Source: Serilophus lunatus
Lineage: Eukaryota > Chordata > Aves > Passeriformes > Eurylaimidae
NCBI GenBank assembly: GCA_013399895.1
Contig: VXBA01001799.1
Span: 141,770 to 205,769, forward strand
DNA length: 64,000 nt
Reading direction: 5' to 3'
Shown: piece by piece, positions 38,123 to 49,864 of the stretch
Position numbering within the stretch: position 1 is the first letter of the stretch
How the letters are laid out: every line of letters starts with the position of its first letter
Translations under genes and position numbers: made by a program
Notes under the pieces: model-generated
Seen by the model: the letters and a program-made list of their open reading frames with translations, nothing else
Databases searched by the model: none
Told to the model about the DNA's origin: nothing

Positions 38123-39194
38123 CTTGGGATCAGAGCACCAGAGCACACCAGCTTGTATATCATCAGGGTAACCTGTGTCAGATCAGGTCCCTACAGAAAA
38201 ACAAATTCACAGCACAGATGCCTTCATCACAAAATCCAGTTTACATTGCTCTCACCAAGAATAGAATACAATGCCAGGGGGGGTTATAATAATTATTCTA
38301 TTGTTTAACTCCAAATATGAGCAGGAAGGAAACAAAAGAAAAACATCAAAGTGAAGACTGAAATGTGAGTCTGTGATTTGTTGTTAAAAGGATTAACAAT
38401 TAATTAACAATGACATTGCAGGTTCTAACATATTAAATTTCTTATTTGCCACATCAACACAAGCAAAAGCTCTTTGATTCATTAATCCTCAGTAAAATTA
38501 ATCAGCATAGAAAAAACAATTTAATATCTAATAAATAAGTCAATTTTATAATTGCAGTGGTTCTGATTAATTGCTTAGAAAAGGCAAAGGCAACTGAAAC
38601 CTCAATGCAGTTCTTAGGAACCAGCTATGTATGAATAGCATTGGTAAACTTCACAGTGGTAAAAAAAGTGAATCGCTTATTGGGATGAGTGTGTAAAATA
38701 GCTTTGGAAATGTAATGCTGATATAATATTTTTAGTTTCCATTCTGGGCAAGTGTTAGAACCACCACAATTCAAACATTTTTGGAAGGAAAAACAATTGC
38801 AGAATCCCTGTAAGCATCTGCAGAGAGAACACGCTATGAACTTATTTCTGTTATACTGGATCTGTGTTTTTGCACAACAAGCTGGTGTATTTCCATGCAT
38901 GAGAAGCAGAAATTATGACTGATATTTATTTATGCAACAACAGGGATAGAACAACCCTGTGCAAAAGCACAGGCTGCTTTATGATTTAGGGAGTAGCTTT
39001 GCAGAAAATATCTGGAGACAGCAGCAAGCAAAAAGACCGGGCACACATTTGCTTAGGTCTCTCTCATTTCAACCCTACTGTCCCAAAGCACTCTTCAAAT
39101 ACCTTTGACACCAAGTTTACTGCAGTAATAGTTTCTACAAAATACAATAACTCATATGAGAGGTTTCCCAGTATTAATTCTAACACTGAATAAA

Positions 39195-39229
39195 TTGAGA
39201 TTATAATTACATTGTATTTATAATCTCAA
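39195..39229. repeat. Perfect 12-bp inverted repeat, 11-nt loop
   Basis: TTGAGATTATAA (39195-39206) and its exact reverse complement TTATAATCTCAA (39218-39229) flank an 11-nt loop. The arms are AT-rich, so the hairpin would be weak. It could be the remnant of a small inverted-repeat element or coincidence. Confidence 0.7.
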
Positions 39230-39340
39230 AAGTTCATTTCAGGAGACCAAAATCAATATATATTCTAAGCAACTTCATGTATCAACACAGAGGCTGTAAA
39301 ATCAAAAATCCTACACTCATGGACCAGTGAGCAATTAGCA

Positions 39341-39384
39341 TGTATCTTAAAGCCTCTTTCCAGTCTAAATGATTCTATGTTTCT
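39341..39384 (+). mobile_element. CR1 LINE 3' tail scrap
   Basis: ATCTTAAAGCCTCTTTCCAGTCTAAATGATTCTATG matches the CR1 3' end seen intact at 49830-49864 (GATCTTAAAGGTCTTTTCAACTGAAATGATTCTAT). Only the last 40-odd bases are present. Confidence 0.7.
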
Positions 39385-40619
39385 TACATTCAAGATGATT
39401 TTTTGTCCTGTATTGGTAAGCATTAGCTAGTCAGCCAGAAGGAGTTTGGATCTAAGTTAGTTACAGTCTCACTATACGACAAAATCAATGAGTTCCCTCA
39501 CATCCAGATCATTCTACCATTTTGTCTACTTTTTGCCAGAAGGAAAAGTTACAAATTAATAAACCAACCTTTCAAGATTCATGAAGGAGCTGCAAATATG
39601 ATGAAAGCAACGAAAGCAAGAACACAGTGTGAGTTTAATTGGAGAAAAATTAGCTGAGAAAACCTTTGAGGGAGGGATGGGTAGAAAAGCAACTAAAACA
39701 GGCAGATTCTTCCTCTAGGCATTGCTTGATCATGCGAGAATTTCTATTGGCATCACCGGAGACCACCCTGATCCTGATTTGTTCAGTTTATTGCAGAGGC
39801 AAAAACAAGAGAGGACATTCTCAGGTCCATTTTCCTTTTTTGATCATCCTTTCAGTTTTGAACGGGGTATTGAGCTATTTGAAAGAAACTTGACCACAAA
39901 ATTTCCATTTTCAGGCTCTTTGTCTATTTCTGTAAACAGAAACCTTGGATCACTGATATTTTGTCACACTATTTAATCTTTTCTGTAAAAACAATAGCAA
40001 TCACCTTCCATTAGCACCAGGCAAATTTAGATTTCACACTGTTAGCTTAGTTTTATAAGGTGGCATCTTGCATCCTTGTATGAAAAATGGATATAAGAAG
40101 TGTCTGTTTATGATATGAAGCTTATTTGGAACTGAAGATACCAAAGTTCCCCAGAATCAGTGGGAACTCAGTTCCTAGAAAGCATAATACTCATCTGAAG
40201 ACTGACAGAATATAAAATTAGACAGAGGGACAAATAAAAACACTGTCTACAAAAAATATTTGAAGTAAATAAAGCAATAAGCAGCAAATTTTTCTTTTTA
40301 AAATTCTGTATTAGCAATCTAACTTTTCAGTTTCAGAAACACTTAGGAACAGAATGTACATAGTCAATATACTTTTCTTTCTCTTAAAATATTTAAATGT
40401 TTCTTATCTTTGCATTTCTCTTGTGTAACTTGGCTGTGTGTTTATCTGAGAATGTAAAGAGCTGAGCAATTAGATTAATCACACAGTTCCTGCATAAAGA
40501 CTAAATTGAAATGATAAGTCTTTGGCAGGATGCCCAGTGGGCATTATTCTGAGACTGTTTGCAGGAGAAACGCATGTGAGTCTGTAACAAATGCCTTAGT
40601 TTTATCAGTGAACTGTAGC

Positions 40620-40645
40620 CATGTGTGGCTTCTGAGCCACACATG
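40620..40645. repeat. Perfect 11-bp hairpin with TCTG tetraloop
   Basis: CATGTGTGGCT (40620-40630) and its exact reverse complement AGCCACACATG (40635-40645) are separated by TCTG only. It is a compact, moderately GC-rich stem unlike the AT-rich surroundings. There is no further pairing to make a pre-microRNA-length hairpin. Function unknown. Confidence 0.85.
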
Positions 40646-43049
40646 AATCCTAGAGAGTATTGTAAGGGAGTATAATTGCTTGCTTGAAAGCCTTGTTTTT
40701 CAAAAGCTCCTTTACACCTAAGAATAGGTTGTGGTTGAAAAAAAATTACCTTCTCTTGTGAACAGACTTAAGAAATACTGTGCTTTCACATAATGGGAAG
40801 ACACCTACTACAGCTGTTAATGAAATTCTGTGTACCCAGCATCTGCCAGCCTGGATAAATAATTACAGCCCTTGAGTAGTTCTTTCCCCTCTGTAATTTG
40901 CAGGAAAACATTTGAGTTTGCTATCTCAGATGAAAATGTGGAGTTACCCTCGCAGTTCTTGTACAGATGTGTGAAAACTTCTGGTTTCTTTCATGGTGAA
41001 AGAATCAATAAAGACCCTGTTTTACTTGAGCTTTACATGCTTCACTTTTAGGGATGTTCAGGCCTCACCTACAGTGAAGAAATCACTGTCTGAGTCTTAG
41101 CACTTGAACTCAGTCATCCCCACTCCCTTTTGGCTCTTGCCTGGTTTCACTTTTTACCTCTCCAGCCAGCTCTATACAAGGTAAATTTGCAACTTGCTGC
41201 AGTCTGTTTGCATACAAATCCCGTAGCATCACTCAGTCTTAGGGTCAGGCTATGGCCTGCTTTCACTCAGCAGTACAGAAATTTCAAAGACCAGTTCCTT
41301 GTACTATATTTTATGGATTTACATCATAGGTTTCAGTGTTAGATAGGCCTTTCTAGAATTCCTTGCATGCTCTTAGAAACTGGATAACCCAGGCAATGTT
41401 TTTGTTTACCCAACTTTCATTGCATTTTCATATGGAGATGGAGTGGAACACATTGGCTTACAGTTCCAGGTAAAGGAATATATTTTACTTTGAAGTGTGG
41501 AAGAAAATGATAATTCGTAAAAACCTAGAGGTGAAAAAAGCATATGTGGAATGATATAAACAAAGGTTGTTTCAGTCCCTGAAGGTTTGAGGCTACATTC
41601 TTTCCCAACAAATCACAGACAATTTGTTCACTGACAGAGAAATGCACTCCACAGGCTGTTGTCACTGCCTGCATCACATATATGCCCTAGCCTCTGCTCC
41701 AACAAGTCAGAAAGGATGCATTTCTAAGAAAGAGCTGCTCTTTAATCCTTGTGAAATATATTTCACTAGTACTCTGAAGGGATATTTTCTTCTGTTTTTT
41801 TTTTTTTTCACTCTTCTGTGTTGTTTCCTGATCCTATGCATGAAATCAAAATTCTTTAAACTGAAATTTATTTGAAAATCAGACATATGTTACAATTAAG
41901 AATAAATATGGTATAGTAAGAGAAAACCCACTGATGCTCCTATGTGATATGCAACTTAAATTTAGATTGCACCTTAACCATCCCCTGCACTTATATATAA
42001 TATAGAGACTTTTAACAAAATCAGCTGTGTGGAGGACTTCTGCCGTGGTCCACAGACAGGCTAAAGTCATCTTCAGTCATGCTCTTTTTCTCCACAAAAT
42101 CCAATCTGTAGTTGCAAAGTTCTCATGCTAATGCTATCAAATACTATAGTCAGGGATGTAAGACCTCTTCTTTATAACATATGTCTCTTAAATTTACACT
42201 CAAAATACTACTTGTTGAGGCTGTGGTAGTGAGACACCAGTTTCTCTTTATACTTACTGCTGCCCACTTTGTGCCAGTCAGTTCCAACCCCAAGATTTCC
42301 AATCCTGTTGTGCTCCCAAATCCAGCCTCTATCAACACAAAAAATGATTTCTTCAGTGTCCAAATGCTTCAGTGAGAAGTTGAGAAGATGCCAGTCAAAA
42401 AAAATTCATACTTCATAACTAAACAATAAAGTCAACTAAATTACATTATAATTGTGCAGGGAAATAGCAGCAGCATCACTCCTAAGTTCTAAATGTGACC
42501 TCCTTCAGAGCTTCTTATTAGAACTTCAAAGATAATCTAACATCAGTGGTTTTGGTATGGAATTCTAGAAATTCCACCATGGGATCAGACACAGATCCCT
42601 TCATTCTCTAACTCTGACAGCTCACAAAGGTAAAAACTCATCTCCTGTTTTGAAAAGAAGACCTGATGGCAGATATATTATCACTATTACTTTGGGGAAA
42701 TGTTTTTCTTCCTCTGAAGTACTGAACTTGCTGAACTTCAATGGAAATTGAGGGACGATAGAAGCCAAAGGACCCAAAGCTGAGACAGTAATATTTATGT
42801 TTGTATTGGCAGCATATGTATATTGGCAGTGTTACAACTGGCCAATTTACATTAAATGCATTTGTGAAGGAAGGAGAGCAGTAAGAAAGGGAACTTCTTT
42901 TCCTTCATTTTCTTTTTGAAAATTATAGGATAATAATTTTCACCTAAATGCTTTGAGGTGGAATCATCATATGAAGGTTGGTATATTAACAATAATATAC
43001 ATTTTCTAAACAGTCCATTGTTTAATTATTTGCTTCTAATATAAGCATC

Positions 43050-43065
43050 TTTTTTTTTTTTTTTT
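43050..43065. repeat. Poly-T run (16 T)
   Basis: Sixteen T in intron 3; no associated element recognised. Confidence 0.9.
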
Positions 43066-43467
43066 GTTCCTGTGAAAAGAACATCTGTAAACTAAACACT
43101 TTCACATTCTATCTTCTAATGTAATTAATAATTTTATACTGATCCACCCTTTTTCTTCCTTAATACCTACTGCTTGGTCCATGGAGTACTGCTACAATAT
43201 TAGTAAGAACAATATTCTTTCTGTATCCTTAAAATCTGTTTAGGGTTAAGAAGATACAAAAATGTTTCTCTCTTTATGCTTTCAACTGATATGCCAAGGC
43301 ATATACTGACAAATACATGAGAAAGACTAAAGTGGCTCAATCCCCTAATGCTACAGGAGAAGAAAGGCAAGAATGTATCATCCTCTATGCTTGATGACAG
43401 AGGCTTCCAAGCACATTGGCTACAAACGTATGTTTTCTCAGTCACTATCATTAGATTATAGAAAATC

Positions 43468-43727
43468 TAGAAGAGATCTCAGGAGGTCTCCAACCTTTGG
43501 TTCAAGCCAGGGTCCCCTGTGAGATCAGACTGGGTTTCTCAGGGCTTTATCCAGTTAAGTCTTAAAAACCCCCAAGGATGAAGACAGCACAATTTCTCTG
43601 GGAAATCTGTTCTATTTGACTGTCCTTCTGTGGAAAGCTTTTTTTGGTCTTTATATTCAGTCCAGTCTTTTCTTTCAGAAGATAACTATTCATAATCTTT
43701 CCATCATGAAACACTGTGATGTGAACC
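43468..43727 (-). mobile_element. CR1 LINE fragment, minus orientation (first of two)
   Basis: On the plus strand the sequence reads as a reversed CR1 3' region: CTCAGGAGGTCTCCAACC, then CTCAGGGCTTTATCCAGTTA, AAACCCCCAAGGATGAAGACAG and CTCTGGGAAATCTGTTC. These correspond to the C-terminal end of CR1 ORF2. It is diverged, with no open frame. It abuts another CR1 piece with its own 3' end, so these are two separate insertions. Confidence 0.85.
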
Positions 43728-43728
43728 A

Positions 43729-43950
43729 TCATAGAATCACAGAAAAGTTTGAGTTGGAAGAACCCTTAAAGATCTTATGGTTCCAAACCACATGACATGA
43801 GCAGGGAAGCTTCCACTGGACCAGGTTTCTCAGGGCCTCATCCAATCTGACCTTGAATGAGGCATCCACAGATTCTCTGGGCAAGTTGTTCAGAACCTGG
43901 CTCCATATCATTATCTGTCATGTGAAAAGGAGAGATTTCCTTGACCCTTA
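43729..43950 (-). mobile_element. CR1 LINE 3' end, minus orientation (second of two)
   Basis: The plus-strand start CATAGAATCACAGAAAAGTTTGAGTTGGAAG is the reversed 3' terminus of CR1. It is followed by CAGGTTTCTCAGGGCCTCATCCAATCTGACCTTGAATGAGGCATCCACAG. On the minus strand 43729-43911 encodes LPRESVDASFKVRLDEALRN, matching the CR1 ORF2 C-terminus (compare RLPIEVADAPSLDTFKIRLDGA in the copy at 11040-12757). The far edge is uncertain. Confidence 0.88.
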
Positions 43951-46900
43951 AGAGTTTGATTTGTCGGACAGTTCCCCAGGAAAGCTGATACCCTTCTATC
44001 TGACCAGTCTGTCAGTGTCCCATTACGGAGACCCTTCTCATCCTGTTGGATCAGAGGGTGATTTGACTGCCCTTTTCAGGGAGCTAAGCCAATAGCATAA
44101 AGGATCTTCCCACTTTATTTGAGTGTATTACTCGCTGTTGGCAACTGCTAGTGCCTGTGAAGGACTCACACTTAACAGCTTACAGAATAACACTGTTTAC
44201 TAATACAAAATTGTGACAGGTTAAGGTTTGAAGACTGCCAGTGATAGTATCTGACTCCAAAAATATATTTAAAGCAATACACAGATAAACTCTAATCCAA
44301 ATAAAAGTATTCACTGCACAATTCTTACCTAACAGGTATCCATACAAGGGGAAAAGACAGGTTCATCCTGTTGACCCCAGCACTTAACAATGGAGTCTTC
44401 CCTAAATTTTCCCCCATTCTCAACTTACTTTTATACTATATTTTTAGGTGCAGCTTGAGTGACTTAAGTCATAAATACCTTTGTTGTGACTCATGTAAAA
44501 TTCTCTTACTTTGCTTTTAAAGATACAGTCAAAAATATAGAGTATATGCCCAGTGGGAGGTAGTTGTACCTTGGAAGTGGGTAACTTTGGGATTAGGCTT
44601 TATCTTAACCCATGAGTTTTCCAACTTTCACTCTTGTGATTCTCTTCCCCATTCCACGGGGAGAGAGTGAGAAAGCAGATGTGTGGTGCTTAGTTCTTGG
44701 ATAGGGTTAAGGTGTGTTTAACTGAAAGTGGCAACAGAAAAGCAAGACAACCTAAAACCAATGTAGTCCTAAGTATTGATAAAGTCTTGTTTAAACATCA
44801 CTCATGCACTTTAATTTGTAATGATCATACCTGGAAAGATAAGTCTGAAAAGAAAAAGTGCTATTACTGCAAGACTGCTTTTGCCAAGGTTTAAGACAGA
44901 ACAAAGAGAATTTTTTCACAGCCAGAATAGGAAGATATAACCCTAATACACTATGAAAATGATAATTTCCCTTCAAGTGTTATTAAGCTACCTACCTGTA
45001 ATGTGATTTGACTTATACATTTGTATTGAGAATAGGGCCACGTGCAGTGAAAGACAATATTTTTTCAGTGTATATAAAAGTGTTTTCCTTTATTCCAGGA
45101 TTTTGACTGATTTTGAATAAATTCACTGCAGGCTTTCAGCTTTGGAAATAATGATGAAGAAATGTCTCAACACAAGTGGAGTCTTGCAGGCTGTCATAAC
45201 TCTCACACTTCTCTCCTGCAAAGCTTTCCGTCTGATCTTGAGAACCTTCATGTAAAATTGAGGGTTTCTCCCTCAGACCAAACCTCTGAAATGCAGCTTT
45301 GCATGATGCTTACTCCTCCACGCAGACCCTTAGATCACACAATGCATTAGAAGGGATTCCTGTAAACAGGTTCGTAATTTCAGCTTAAGGGGCTTTTCCA
45401 GTTCTCAGAAAACAGAATATGAAAAAAAACCCTTTGCCCACTATTACCTACCTTCCATGAATTACATTCCAGTCTTCTTTTTAGTCTGTACAACACATCT
45501 AGTTGCCCCATATCTCCTCTGCAATAAGCGTAACATAGCTAATGACAAAAACAATTTTGCTGTTGGATGGCCAGAGTTGCTGTCTGGAAATATCTGTCTC
45601 TTCCCACCAGCTATGAAGGAACCCAAGGGTGGGCAGCTGACATAGGTACCTTGGTTAAATATCTGAGGTTATGTGGAATGAGTCAGGGACTCACAGAACA
45701 TGCACACTACAGGAATGGCTTTTTCTAGGGGGTTTTTGTGTGCTGTTTTGTGTAGGCAGAAAAAAATTCTTAAACTAATTTTATTAATAATGTGTCAAAC
45801 CTTTTTAACCTGATGTCACACTTTCAGCTTGTCTTAACGTCAAATGCCACGTAACTGAGTCAAGTCGTTTTGTGAACCATAACAAGGTTGCTAATGAAGC
45901 CCTTAAGGTTAGCTATTTAGAACAACCTCTAATGTAAATGACAGTATTATCAAGGTAATTAAATATTATTATCTTTAATGCACAGCAAGAAGAGTAAAAC
46001 ATTTCCTTTCCTCTTCACCCACCTAAAAACCTAATGAGTCAGATGGTGTTCTTGACCAACACCACACAGGCATGCCACACTTTAGCAATTTCTACTTTCT
46101 GAAGATCTGTATTGGTCTTTCTCTGCAACACAAGTTTATTTATCCAATACTGTTCAGGAATGAAACACATTCAAAGAATAAAAGCCATGATTTAATGTAA
46201 TAAAGAACATGCCAGAGGATGTTTAACTCTGAGTTTCTTTCTTCACTGATTTATATGCATTCACCTTAGGCTTTTCTTCAAAACATTGTGTAAAATCCTT
46301 CCTTATCAAGTCCCTGCTCATTTGCAAGTGCTCACGAATGTGAGATTATTTCCTCCATAACAAAGGAGTTTTCAGTGCTTTAAAATATTTTCTAAAAATG
46401 TCTAATTTTTGTAAAATATCACAACAATTAACATATTTCAACACTGTCTTCAGTGGCCTCCTATTGTTCACAGAAGAAAGACAAGTATCTCTATAAGGAG
46501 GACTTGTGGATAGCTTTCTGTTAACATTTTCTTTCATTTATCAAAAAAACCCTTGAAGTCCAAATGCCAACAGTTGTCAAACTTGAGAACTATATGACTT
46601 TCAAAATACAAACTTCTATTTGTCATATCAGTGTCATATTCAGTATTTCTCTTAATTTTTTTACTTTAACTTCTGGGCTTGTAGAGTTTAAGAAGTATTA
46701 TTCTCCACTAAATTGATCTGATCTCTTTTGAGGGACAAAAGTTCATCTAAGAATTGTTAGATGTTTTTCTCATAAGTCTTTTGTTTGATAATTAGTGTAC
46801 ATATTGATGGAGGCAATGGATGAAGAAGGCCTTCACTATTTTAACACTAAATCAAGGGGTAAGGAAGGAAGCAAAGAATGCTCTGTGAACATCGTATAGA

Positions 46901-48555
46901 ACAAAGAGAAGATAGATGAAAAGAACAAGCAGAGAGGCCTAAAATAATTTTGCTTTGGTTTTGCTTTATTGCCTTGTTTTATTGTTGACTAAACATTCAT
47001 CTTAATGAAGAGAGCCAGGCACTGCAACAGCATGCAGAAGCTTCAGTCAGCATATTCATATGTGCTTCGGTGAAGCAGTCACTCTTATTTTAGGGCAATT
47101 ACATCTAGCACATCCACGGAACAGTTAGTTCTTGGACAAGAGGATGCAAGCTTTCTGTAAGGGTCTCCTATGAGATATGTGAGAGGATTTGCTTAATGTT
47201 GTCCTGGGTGTAACATATGAAACATAAAAAGAACAAAAAATAGAAATACTTAACTGTAGTCCTATACAAGTCAGAAAACTGTATGAGCTGTTCATGCTAC
47301 AGGGGCAGTTAATAGGGCTGAAATAATTATTTAAAGTTCTTGGGCTTTACAAAAATAGCTCACAGTGACGAGTGAAGCTTAGCTGCTGGTACAGCTGTGG
47401 CAATAGGTATGGGGAGCAGGAAGGAATTGCTGCACAAGGGAAGGGTTGGCAGCAGGCAGGAATGGCTGATGGAGACCATGGGAGGAATGGAGAGAGCCAG
47501 CAGATGCAAATCCCACAACAGCTCAGTCTGGGACTCATCACCCTGACAAGCTAACTAACCTGAGCTTTGGGCTAGTTGCTCTTGCAGAGGTGACAAGAAA
47601 AACAAGCAGATCCCCAGGAATTATATGGAGGGAAGAGAGAGGCCTGTAACCATAGTATTACACGTACAATGTAATGTGTGTTACCTTATTTATTCATCTT
47701 AAAGATTTTTTTCTCTCTAAATTTTTGTTTCTTAGGCAAATATTTTGTTTTTCTAAGTAGGAAAAAATAGCTTGTGGTGCTAAATCAACCCCAAGTCTGT
47801 AAGAAGCTTCTAGGTGCATTAGTAGACTCCAAAACCCAACTTTTGCTGTTTCCAGTCATGTCGTAACAGAAGGGTTTTGCACTGCTGGTTAGGACAGATT
47901 TGGACTACTGGTTTGAAATACTGGTTATTCCTCTTTGAGGCAGATATCCCAGCAACACTTCTTATAAGGAAGATGCAGAAAAGAAACAGAAATGAGAGAT
48001 TTCCACTGTAATTCATTAACAGCAAATCTCCTCTTTGAGTTAATTATTTCTAGCAATTTCTAGCAGTTTATGAATAGCTTAACTAGAACTGTGATGAGAG
48101 GGTTGTAGCTTGTGTGTAGCATATAGCATTCAAAGGCTATCAATGCCTTCTGTTTTTGCTTAGATTCATTTCCCCTTATGTGGGCTCTCAGTCTTCAGAA
48201 TTTGAAATCTATGTTACTACAGGATAGAAAATGCAGTTGATGCAGTAAGTTGTCTAAGACGCATCTATATTTTCAATGTCTAGCAAAGTAATTCTTCTAA
48301 TTGAAGTATGCTGTTTCCTTACCCAGCCAAGAGAGAGATGTCTCTGGAGTTAACTTACAAGTCTTATCTTGACCAGACAGGATCCCCCTCTTTAAATACC
48401 TCTGTCTTTTGACTGTATAAGGAATTTGCTCACATAGTCTAGGCGAATTGCTTCAGCACAACTAAACACTGTATTTAGCAGATGTGCCCTGTGATTTAAG
48501 AACATTTTTTCTTAACGGCAATAGGTACAGCTTCCACAGGGACATCTACACATCA

Positions 48556-49864
48556 TTTTGTCCTGATGTCCTTCTGGATAACAAGGTGACCTGCTTAGTG
48601 GATAAGGGAAAGGCTATTGTTCACCTGAACTTTAGTAAAGCCTTTTAACCCCATTTCCCACATCATCCTCCTGGAGAAACTGGAAGCTTATGGCCTGGAT
48701 GGGTGTACCCTTTGTGAGTTAAAAAAAATGGATGACTGGCCAGGCCCAGAGAACGGTGGGGAACGGAGATACAGTTAGCTGGTGTCTGCTCACTAGTGAT
48801 GTCCCTGAGTTCAATATTGGAGTCAGTCCTGTTTAATATCTTTATTGATGATCTGGACGTGGGTATCACAGAATCACTAGGTTGGAAGAGACCTCCAAGA
48901 TCATCTAGTCCAACCCTTACCCTAGAACCTCAACTAGACTAGACTATGTCACCAAGTGCCACGTCCAGCTTTTTTTTAAACACACCCAGGGATGGTGACT
49001 CCACCACTTCCCCGGCAGTCCATTCCATCAAGTGCACCCTCAGGCAGTTTTCAGATGCCACATTGGGTTGAAGTGTTGATCTGCTGGCAATTAGGAAGGT
49101 TCAACAGAGGGATCTGGAGACCAACGATATGAGGTTCAATAAGGCAAGAGCGCTATGTCCTGCACTTGGGTCACAACAACCCCATGCAGCACTACAGGCT
49201 GGGGGAAGAGTTACTGGAAAGCTGCTTAACAGACAAGAACCAGGGGGTGCTGGTTGGCAGAGGCTGAACATCGGTGTGCCCAGGTAGCCAAGAAGCCCAA
49301 TGGCATCCTGGCCTGGTCAGCAGGACCAGGGCACTCATCGTCCCTTGTACTTGGCACTGGTGAGGGCACACCTTGAATGCTGTGTTCAACTTTGGGCTCC
49401 TCACTACAAGAAGGACATTGAGGTGCTGGTGCATGTCCAGAAAAGCTAATGAAGCTTGTGAAGGATCTGGAGCACAAGTCTTATGAGAAGCGGCTGAGGG
49501 AATTTGGGTTATATAGCCTAGAGTAGAGAAGACTCAGGAGATATCTTGTCACACTCTGCAATTACCTGAAAGAAGGAGGTGGGAGTTGGTCTCTTCTCCC
49601 AAGTAACAAGTGATAAAATTAGAGGAAATGGCCTCAAGTTGTGTCAGGGAGGTTTAGACGGGGTATCAGGGAAAATTTCTTCACCAAAAGAGTTGTCAAG
49701 AACCAGAACAGGCTGCTTAGGGAAGTGGTTGAGTCACCATCCCTGGAGGTATGTAAAAGACATGTAGATGTGGCACTTAGGGACATGGTTTAGTGGTCGA
49801 CTTGGCACTACTGGGTTAATAGTTAAATGATCTTAAAGGTCTTTTCAACTGAAATGATTCTATA
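48556..49864 (+). mobile_element. CR1 LINE fragment (interrupted by a nested CR1)
   Basis: A 5'-truncated CR1 of a different subfamily from the one in intron 5. Recognisable broken ORF2 pieces include KAIVHLNFSKAF (RT motif A, 48610-48645), LFNIFIDDLDVG (with frame breaks, up to 48863), then beyond the nested insert IKCTLRQF, GVGLFSQVTSDKIRGNGLKL (49580-49640) and a 3' end at GTCTTTTCAACTGAAATGATTCTAT. Stops and frameshifts are frequent, so it is inactive. A 160-bp reversed CR1 piece splits it at 48867-49026. Confidence 0.93.
48867..49026 (-). mobile_element. CR1 LINE 3' end nested inside another CR1
   Basis: On the plus strand: CACAGAATCACTAGGTTGGAAGAG, ACCTCCAAGATCATCTAGTCCAACCC, GTCACCAAGTGCCACGTCCAG, ACACACCCAGGGATGGTGACTCCACCACTTCC. 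This is a reversed CR1 3' end. It separates host CR1 sequence for DDLDVG on the left from IKCTLRQF on the right, which are adjacent in intact CR1. ATC occurs at both junctions. The insertion is therefore younger than its host copy. Confidence 0.92.
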
